Positions 56,701 through 64,000 of a stretch of DNA of 64,000 nt are shown piece after piece. Below the pieces are notes generated by a model. That model had not been told where the DNA came from. It did no database searches and saw nothing but the letters and a program-made list of their open reading frames with translations. The stretch lies in assembly GCA_032718865.1 (NCBI GenBank), contig JALUTQ010000007.1, forward strand, positions 1,674,001 through 1,738,000, given 5' to 3'. A program made the position numbers and the translations under genes. Source of the DNA: Tilletia caries. Lineage: Eukaryota; Basidiomycota; Exobasidiomycetes; Tilletiales; Tilletiaceae. The first letter of the stretch is position 1. Every line of letters starts with the position of its first letter.

Positions 56701-58086
56701 AACACGCCGAGCAGGTGTACTCTGGAAGACGTTGGCCGCAACTGACGAGTCGAAATGATTCGACTCCCCGTCGCTGTCCGAATCAGCGTGACCCGGCTGC
56801 CAATGCGATTCATCATCATCGTTCGGGCCGAAGTCGATGGGCTCGAACATGGATTGGGTGCGCAAAAATTCGGGCGTTCCATCGCCGCCGCCAGCCTTCT
56901 CCTGATCTCCTCTCTTTTCCTCGCCTTCCTCCTTTTCCTCTTCCTCTTCCTCTTCCTCCTCCTCCTGTAGGGTGCTGATTCCGCATTCGACCCGATCGCG
57001 CTCCGTCATGATGCCAACCTCGTTCCGGGTGGTCCAATCACCGACAGAAACATCTCTGAGCACGCGACTTCGCGAGAAGCTAGGGCTGCCTGTCCCGTAA
57101 TCCCATTCTGCGCAGTGACTGGCGTAGAGGAGTAGCGGGTCGTCCGAGGGCGAGACGGGCTGTGCGACGTCTTTGGTCACCCTCATGCCGCGTGCCGGGG
57201 GAGGGGTCGAGAAAGAAGCCCAGGAGTGAGAGCGACCAAAAGTGGAGCGGCGCGAGAGCTTTCCCTTTGCAGGCAACAAGGACGCCGCTCCCGAGGATTG
57301 CGGACCACTGTGGGTAGAGGATGACGAGCTCGCAGATTTTTTCCGCCCCTTGTCGTCTGAGGTGGATTGCTGGGAGGACGAGCGAGCCATACTCGCGTCC
57401 GCTCCACCTTGTGCCTGAGAGCCGTTCGAGACATCATTTGAGCTAGAATCGGACTCGTTGTTGTTGGCAAGTATCGCAAATTGAAGTTGCCTTGCTCGTA
57501 TCTTGGTGGGCGTGAAAGCGACAGGCTCGGCGGAGGAGAATCGTGGTCGTTGGGAGTGGGTGATCTGCACTCGGTTCTCTGCCACGACAGGTTGAGACAG
57601 GACTGACTTGAAGGGGCTCAGACCAAGGCCGGGGATGGGAGCTGCGTAAACCACTTTCTTTGAAGGCGATGATGTACGGCTGCGGGTCTCGCTATTCTCT
57701 TTGTTGACCAGGGCCGAGCGTGGTATGTCGCGATCGCTCGAGGCTACGCCGGCTCGTCGTGGTGTTGATGCTTTATGGCGCACGCTTTTGCGGTGCCGTG
57801 GGTTGGGTGATTGTGTTAAGGCTTCATTTGCCTGAGGGCGGTGTGAGGCTTGTAGCGTGCTGAAAGAATCCGTCCGAGTGCGTTTGCCATGAGCGGTGGA
57901 CGACTGGCCCGACGAGCTATCTGACAATTCTTGTGCCCGGGTGGGGGCGTGCGACTCTGCGCTCGGTCTTTCCTGGCTGCTGGGAGGCGACTGTGATGCA
58001 GGCGGGGTCATCATACCGTTTGGCGATTCGTACTGATTCGACGATCTTGATTGGACAGGTGTTCTTTGAGCGGAGGAGAGCCACAT
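53710..58086 (-). CDS. Very large acidic, Ser-rich protein of unknown function
   Basis: Exons 58086-54509 and 54430-53710 give 1432 residues; the 78-nt intron is GTGAGC...CGTCAG. The N-terminal third has basic, S/T-P-rich segments (SETRSRTSSPSKKVVYA, AFTPTKIRARQLQFA), suggesting phosphorylation and chromatin or nuclear location. The middle is highly acidic, with Glu runs of 12 and about 21 encoded by CTC/TTC repeats (minus strand) near 55975-56030. The C-terminal 450 residues are more ordered: AAAILKLHYQYVEEGFSHEE, VMELKKYGLSVRDIRGL, WSALDHVFRQRVREHAIRLL and FATRIAALQRRYLDRVDKHY. I cannot name the family. The main frame stays open to 58107; 58086 is its first ATG. Confidence 0.6.
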
Positions 58087-58629
58087 CGTTGGAGACTTTG
58101 GAGGCAACTGCGGCAGACTGTGGTGAACACGATGTCGAGTAAGAGCGAGTCCGAGATGATCGTGTGAGTTGCGTTGCGGATGGGATGCTTGGGTTGTTGT
58201 GGTCTGGTGCCCAAATCCATCACCAGCTGATCAAGTTGAGGTCACAGCAACAGCAAACAACAACAACAACAACATCAACAACACCATCCCGATGAGCCAA
58301 AAGGCGCGTCGCCCATTTCGAGACGCGTTCGAAATGAGTCGATCACGTGCAGTGCATCGGGCTCGTCCGCCGTGCTCTCGAGCCGACAAGAATTCTGAGT
58401 GTCAGTGGTGGGAATCGAAAGCAGGCGGAGTTTGAAATCCAAACCGACCCTCGCAACCTTCTCGATTTCCTTCGTCTCGCTCACTCGTCCGCACCCTTGT
58501 CTGATCTCCATCACCTCAAGAACAGTGAGTGACTTGAGCAACACCAGGAGCACACCAGAAGTCAGCCCCAAAGCTGACATTTCCCTCTCGGCCACCCTTT
58601 TCGTCCCTGCCTGCGCTTTCCAGTACAAG
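58087..58629. other. Divergent promoter region and RPS26 leader with probable 5'-UTR intron
   Basis: A CAA microsatellite lies at about 58247-58283. In the RPS26 leader, GTGAGT at 58525 and TTTCCAG ending at 58623 delimit a likely 99-nt intron that ends six bases before the ATG, common in ribosomal protein genes. A pyrimidine-rich stretch at 58440-58520 fits a transcription start. Confidence 0.5.
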
Positions 58630-59431
58630 ATGACCAAGAAGAGACGTAACGCCGGCCGCTCCAAGCACGGACGCGGACATGTCCGCTTCATTCGCTGCTC
58701 CAACTGCGCACGCGCCTGCCCCAAGGACAAGGCGATCAAGCGATTCACCGTCCGCAATATTGTTGAGGCCGCTGCCATCCGTGACATGAGCGAGGCCTCC
58801 GTCTACGCAGGTGAGTGTCGCGTTCACCCATCCGACCGCTCTTTTCGCGCTGGGGAGTACATCTGCTTTCGTCGTCGCGGATTTCACGGATATGGCCTAG
58901 CGCTGCTGGAGGACAGGCAATCTACGAAGTCACTCAGTCTAAGGATGTTGGACACGGATGGGTTGGGTTGCGGGGCTGCAGTCCGGAATGGTCAGAAGGG
59001 CGGTGGAACTGCGGGGAGGACATCGTTGGTGGCAGCAAGCAATGTGGTCTGCCTGTCATGATCTCTACCGTGGGGATGGAGCTGCGAGAGTTGGACCCCT
59101 CGCTCAAAGTGCAGAGCAGAGCAATCACTGTTGCTGGCGGCGGCGAACGCGGACCTCCCATCGAAGTGTTCAGCACTGGAATTGCATGCTTACTCCTCGA
59201 CGTCTACCTTCTACCTCTCCTGCAGAGTACGCCCTGCCCAAGCTGTACATCAAGCTCCACTACTGCGTCTCATGCGCCATCCACGCCCACATCGTCCGTG
59301 TTCGCTCCCGCGAGGGCCGCCGCAACCGCGCCCCTCCCGTCCGGGTCCGCTACAACAAGGACGGCAAGAAGATCAACCCGGCCGTCGCCACCGCACAGGG
59401 AGCTCCCGCTGCGCCTGCTGGCCGGGCATGA
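58630..59431 (+). CDS. RPS26: 40S ribosomal protein S26 (eS26)
   Basis: Exons 58630-58810 and 59226-59431 give 128 residues. The start [20 protein letters not shown], the zinc-binding pairs [14 protein letters not shown] and [18 protein letters not shown], and RNRAPPVRV match eS26 exactly in layout. eS26 sits at the mRNA exit channel of the small subunit and contacts mRNA upstream of the start codon. The coding intron is 415 nt, five times the window norm. The C-terminal tail is extended by about ten Ala/Pro residues. Confidence 0.96.
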
Positions 59432-60445
59432 AGTGGGGTCTAGTGGTTGGAAAGGCTTAGGTCATTGATACATTGGTGATGGTGAGTTCCAAATCCTGCC
59501 CTAATTTGATCTTTCGTGATGTTGACACAGATCTTCCTGCATCACCCATCCTCAGATTCTCCAGCGTATGCCCTCCATCCTTACCAACAACTCCCCTTCG
59601 CTCTTTTCAACCCATCAGCAACTGCAGTCGTTCATGTTCATTCCACACCCAGCGCAACCCTCCCTTCTCGCCATGCATATGATTTTCGTCTCAGCTTCGT
59701 CCCTCCGTTGCCTACGATCTGACTGTTCCAGACTCTCCATCCGGCAGCATCGTTTACGCGGGCCTCTGAAGTCATGAAGAGGGAGATTGTCAGGAAGCAA
59801 CTCGGTCGGCACCCGGGACAGTCCGAGCCGTGGGAAGTCAGAAAGATACGCTCTGAAGCACAGATATCGCAGACGGCCTGAGCGAAGCCTTGCCGGATTC
59901 ACCGTCGTCTGTGTGGCCGAGGAGTGAAGCACAGACGCGAGCTGGGCCGGCGTTCATTGATCGCGTTCGGCAGAGAGTGTCTCGCGGCCTCGCGGCGGGA
60001 CAAAGCTCTTCCTCAAGGTTTGCGAGGCGGGTCGGAACAGATGAGAGATCCACCTTTCACCTCAACTTGCATTCGCCCTGCACTGACCTACATTCCCAAG
60101 GCCCGAACTCACGAACTTTGCACTTGTGGCGGACCACTGGTAGACTCAAAAAGCCTTTGTGACAGGATGGTTGGACGGCATTTAAAGCTGGCGGTTGCAG
60201 TGGCGGCCCGCTTAGTTGTAGTGAGCGGAGCACCCGCCTAGGCCGAGCGATTTTGGCAGTTTTTGACCCGTTTTTGGCCCCGGAAATGCCCACTTCCGCT
60301 GGAGCCACCTGACCCGCACCGCGTCGCGTGCCAACTGCCACATGAGCGCGCTGCGGTCGGCAGCGGACGTCCCACCTTTCAGCTCGTACTCAACAGGCAC
60401 CCATTCCATCTCGACGGAGTGCGCACATCATCGCCCTTATCGCTC
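59432..60445. other. Intergenic region downstream of RPS26
   Basis: 1 kb with the RPS26 3' end and unknown sequence up to the point where importin similarity begins. No gene seen; open frames overlap and lack pattern. Confidence 0.4.
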
Positions 60446-63168
60446 GCCTCGGTCGAACTGCGCAAGCTCGTCGCAAAGAAGAGCAAGTTCTGGACCAAGC
60501 AGCAACAAGAGACCCGCGCTGGCATCAACGCGAAACTGCTCGCGCTTGTTTCCCAGGAGCAGACGGGTCGTCTGCTCCTGTGGACAAGTGCTCTGCCCTG
60601 GCCATGCATGTTGTCCTTCGTCATCCTTTCGGCTTTCCCCAACCATCGGTCACAATAATCGAACAGCACGCCTCTTCGCAACGGTATCGCCCAAGTCGTC
60701 TCAGGCATTGCACGGATCGAACTCCCACTCAACAGCTGGCCCGAACTCCTCCCTTTCCTCTTCTCTGCCGCCGAATCGCCCGACGCGGCACACCGCCAAT
60801 CTGCCATCTTCGTCTTCTACACCGTCCTTGAGACCTTTGTCGAGGATGAGCCTTCAGGCCTGGCACAGTACCTCCCGCAAATCATGGCAACCTTCTCCAA
60901 GGCCCTGCAAGATTGGGAGAGCTTGGAGGTTCGCATCACAACAGTCCGGTGAGTCATTACTGTTGCTTGTCCTGTATCTCAGAGTTCTAGTGGAAGCTGA
61001 CGCGTCACTTCCTCCTCCACAGTGGTCTCGGCAAGGTTGCAGAGTCAGTAGACGAGGAATCGCCCAACGACTTCGCTGCCCTCCAAGGCGCCGTCCCCGC
61101 TATGGTCCAGGTCCTCAACCAGTGCTTCGAGCGAACTCACGCCGAGGGCACCAAGAACATCTTCGCCGTTTTCGAGATCCTGCTCCAAATCGACTCATAA
61201 GTTGTTAACCCACACATCGCCGAGCTCGTCGACTTCTTCCTCACCAAGTCTGCCGACAAGAACGCAGAGGAGGACCTTCGCCTTATGTCCCTGAACGCCA
61301 TCTCCAACATTGTCGCCTACCGTCGTGCTCGCGTCCAAAGTCTCAGCCTTCATCGTCGTCGAGGAGGACAACGAGGACCCGATGTCTCAGCCTTCATCGT
61401 CGTCGAGGAGGACAACGAGGACCCGATGACGAGACTCCCAGCAGACTTGCGCTGCGCATAATCGACAGTCTCTCCACCGAGCTCCCACCGACCCACGTCT
61501 TCCCTCCCCTTCTTGAGCAACTCCAGGCGTATGCGTCAAACTCGGACCCTCACCACCGCAAGGCTGCCCTCCTCGCCTTCAGTGTCGCCATAGAAGGCTG
61601 CTCCGACTACCTCCGTCCCCACCTCGACAAGTTCTGGCCCCTCGTCGAGTCTGGGCTGCGCGACCCCGATTCCGTCGTCCGCAAGGCTGCCTGTCTCACC
61701 ATTGGCTGCCTGTGCGAGGACCTCGGTACCGAGACTGCCGCCAAGCACGCTTCCTTCCGCCCACCATCATGGACCTCATCAACACCGAAGACACCCAGCG
61801 ACAAGGCTGCGTCGCTATCGACTCTCTGCTCGAATGCATGGACGAGGACACCATCGCTCAGTACCTGCCCTCCATCATGGAGCGTCTCTCCGTCCTCCTC
61901 GAGACGGCCGACGTCAAGATCAAGGCGACGGTCATTGGTGTCATTGGATCCGCCGCACCCGTGCCGTCGAACTTATGACTCCTCACCGGAGAAGGCGACG
62001 AACTTGACCTGCGCGGCATCACCACGGACACCATGGGCACCTCTGCCGAGGCTGTCGGCAAGGAGGTCTTCCGGCCCTACTACGAGGACCTGATGAAGCA
62101 CTGCTTCGAGGCGCTTAACCTGGACCCGCCCCAGCTCCGCGCTCGCGTCTGTGGCGACGAGTTTGTGCCCTTCCTGCAACACGTCGTGCCCAAGGTCATC
62201 GAGTCGCTCCAGCAGGCCGAGCACGAGGGCTTACCCGGTGCCGCACCCGATGGGCCTGTCAACGGTATCGGTATCCCCGGCTCGAGTTCGGAGGGTGCTG
62301 TTGCCGTCCACGGTGACGCTGACGATGACGATGATGACGACCAGTATATCGACGAGGACGACCGGGACAAGTTGAACGTCAACACGGCTGTGTCGATAGA
62401 GAAGGAGGTCGCTGCCGACTCGCTGTCGACTCTGTTCTCGGCCACCAAGGCTGGCCTCTTGCCCTACCTGGAGAAACCGTTGTTCTTTCTCCCTCTCATC
62501 TGCGACTGCAGAAGACACCGCTCAACGCTGATGTCCAGAAGCTCGTCGACGTCGTGTTCCCTGCCATTCTGGGCGCCTGGGAGCTCGAAGATGACCGGTA
62601 CGTACCTCTTTCGAGTATTCCTCCATCTCTCCCCTCTCCCTTGCAAGGACTCTGCTGACCTCATCTCTTTCTACTCTTTGACCGCCGTGAAGGAGTGTTG
62701 CATCAACGCTTTGCTTGTCTATTACCGACGCTCTGTCCAAGTGCGGCCCCGCCCTTGTTGTACCAAGTACGTTGTCCAGTCTCGATGTCACTCTTTGATG
62801 CGTGCATGTGCCTTACTGACGCCTTCTGGGTCTATCTTCACAGTACCTCGAGAAGACCGGTGGCATCGTCTCCCACACTCTTGAGAAGCGGTCGCACGAG
62901 TTCGAGTCTGATGCACCCGAAGATCAAGAGGCTTCCGAGTACGGGTCTGCGCTTGTCAGTTCGTCTGTTGACTTGCTTGGTGGTCCTGCTGGTGCGCTCG
63001 GTGCCGACTTTGCGCCGTTGTCCAGCAAGTTCTTGCCGTTGCTTGTCAAGTACTACGTATGTATTTCGTCAATTGCCTCGTCCCAGTTCAGAACCAGACT
63101 ACTGACACTGGTCTCTTCTTTCAACAGGCTCCCGGGCGGTCAGTCTCTGAGCGATCCACTGCCATTCC
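60446..63168 (+). pseudogene. Decayed importin-4/Kap123-like karyopherin gene
   Basis: HEAT-repeat karyopherin similarity runs in order through ELRKLVAKKSKFWTKQQQET, GIARIELPLNSWPELLPFL, SLEVRITTV, FEILLQI, LVDFFLTKSADKNAEEDL, ALRIIDSLSTELPP, RKAALLAFSVAIEGCSDYLR, GEGDELDLRGI, EAVGKEVFRPYYEDLMKHC, SIEKEVAADSLSTLFSATKA and GADFAPLSSKFLPLLVKYY. The first 50-60 residues are missing, TAA at 61198-61200 lies in frame, a 44-bp tandem duplication (61340-61383, 61384-61427) shifts the frame, and further frameshifts or deletions occur near 61445, 61755, 61970 and 62145. Introns survive (60951-61021 and about 63058-63127), so it is a decayed DNA copy, not a retrocopy. Similarity stops near 63168. An intact gene probably exists elsewhere. 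Confidence 0.8.
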
Positions 63169-63470
63169 GCCGCCGCCGCAGCACTCCCCGTCGCGCTCGG
63201 TGGACCGATGACGGGCCCGGCGTCCCTGCACCCGCCGCCGATCTCGGGCCGGAGTATGGTGTACATGTACGCGCGGGGCATGTCTGTCGTCCCTGGCTCT
63301 CGCGAGTCTCACCCGTTGGAGTCCCGGCTGTGCTTGCCCACGGTGCTGACCATCTGAAGCACCGTTCCTCTCCAGCGGATTGTCACGGTGACCCCGAGCA
63401 TTGCACACCAATAACATCACACTTCGGTTGTCGGATTAAAGCCCAATGCGATATGATGTACTATTCCAGA

Positions 63471-64000
63471 TCACAATGCCTTCACCTTTCCAGCGCGAAG
63501 CTTGATCAGCGTGCCGGACGCATCGCGCTCCGGCGTTGGAATCTCCTCAGCGTATGCTTGTCGACGCACGTCGAGACACGCTTCCCTCCCACCGCGGCCA
63601 TACAGATGGCCTCCCAGGTTTGACACCTGATCAACCGGCACATGAATCTGCTTGTGACATGCCCGGCACTGCCACGCTTCCGTCTCCTTCTCATCGCCGT
63701 TGACCTCTGAGGACAGCCGCCGTCGCCGGTTGGTGGGCACCGGACAAGGACCTTTGTAGTGGAAATACTTCAGGTATCCAACATGTCCTGCCGTGAGCGA
63801 ACGGCGACCGTTCTCGCTTGTTGAAGCGTCCGCGAGCAAGGCGATTACTTCCGCCGCGGACAACGGGCCACGATAAGCCTGAGCTTCAGTACCCCGCAAG
63901 CTCTCTTGCAGGCGCCAACCGCGATCTGCGGCTCCATCCGTCGCTGTGGACGATGAGGCTTGCATGCCATTCGACTCTTGTTCCTGGGCGTCAGAGGCGC
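63471..64000 (-). CDS. BED-zinc-finger-like protein, N-terminal part, cut by the window edge
   Basis: The frame is open from the window end to a stop at 63471; the ATG at 63965 may not be the true start. After a Ser/Ala-rich start comes GHVGYLKYFHYKG, a basic linker, then WQCRACHKQIHVPVDQVSNLGGHLYGRG. Aromatic start, C-x2-C, and SNL-x2-H-L are the pattern of BED fingers, which bind DNA at the N-terminus of many hAT transposases. The last zinc ligand is not obvious. A transposase catalytic region would lie downstream on this strand, where only the pseudogene is seen, so it is a fragment, a domesticated finger protein, or continues past an unseen splice site (a GTGAAG follows AGK near 63480). 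Confidence 0.45.
   Translation of the reverse strand, partial: ASDAQEQESNGMQASSSTATDGAADRGWRLQESLRGTEAQAYRGPLSAAEVIALLADASTSENGRRSLTAGHVGYLKYFHYKGPCPVPTNRRRRLSSEVNGDEKETEAWQCRACHKQIHVPVDQVSNLGGHLYGRGGREACLDVRRQAYAEEIPTPERDASGTLIKLRAGKVKAL

Noticed and set aside
58011..58223. Possible first exon for the 1432-residue protein
   Set aside because: Its ATG frame is out of register with the main frame and no splice pair joins them.

Overview
The window reads as nuclear DNA of a filamentous or yeast-like fungus, most likely a basidiomycete. Genes lie close together on both strands and are cut by many short introns (mostly 64-135 nt) with GTGAGT- or GTAAGT-type donors and CAG or TAG acceptors. I rebuilt the exon structures by hand from splice motifs and reading frame. 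The order or class of the fungus cannot be settled from sequence alone. There are no bacterial-style operons; neighbouring divergent genes share short promoters (for example 144 bp between the prefoldin and PPWD1 genes, 266 bp between COG4 and YPT1, 286 bp between the WD40 gene and CYP40).

Region 1-5851 is a dead Ty3/gypsy (chromovirus-type) retrotransposon. Its pol reads reverse transcriptase, RNase H, integrase and chromodomain, but carries two frameshifts and an in-frame stop. A 795-bp non-autonomous hAT-like element (2038-2832) is nested in the integrase C-terminus with perfect 18-bp terminal inverted repeats and an exact 8-bp target duplication. A tail of unclear origin and a 1030-bp 3' LTR follow.

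Region 5968-30325 holds, in order: an unknown protein with a frameshift in a homopolymer, a HAM1-like lipid-binding-fold protein with a predicted 4-nt exon, a glia maturation factor (actin), an Ariadne-type RBR ubiquitin ligase, a short-chain dehydrogenase, an MCH1-like MFS transporter, prefoldin subunit 1, a WD40-cyclophilin (PPWD1), a large probable mitochondrial protein, a small basic/acidic protein and a single-pass membrane protein.

Region 31125-47896 holds a candidate centromere protein (SANTA-like domain plus a C-terminal CENP-C-like motif, KNL2/Mis18BP1-like), COG4 and YPT1 (both acting in Golgi traffic and sharing one promoter region), a coiled-coil RING protein with a SUMO-interacting motif, an inverted-repeat (foldback-like) element at 42362-43539 whose arms are 22-bp tandem repeats, a WD40 protein, and a Cyp40 co-chaperone cyclophilin.

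Region 48130-64000 holds two very large Ser-rich disordered proteins, ribosomal protein S26 with a 415-nt intron, a decayed intron-containing copy of an importin-4/Kap123 gene, and at the edge a BED-zinc-finger-like protein of the kind that starts hAT transposases. I saw no tRNA, rRNA or CRISPR. The most interesting items are the KNL2-like protein, the foldback-like element with repeat arms, the nested hAT element and the possible SUMO-directed RING ligase.
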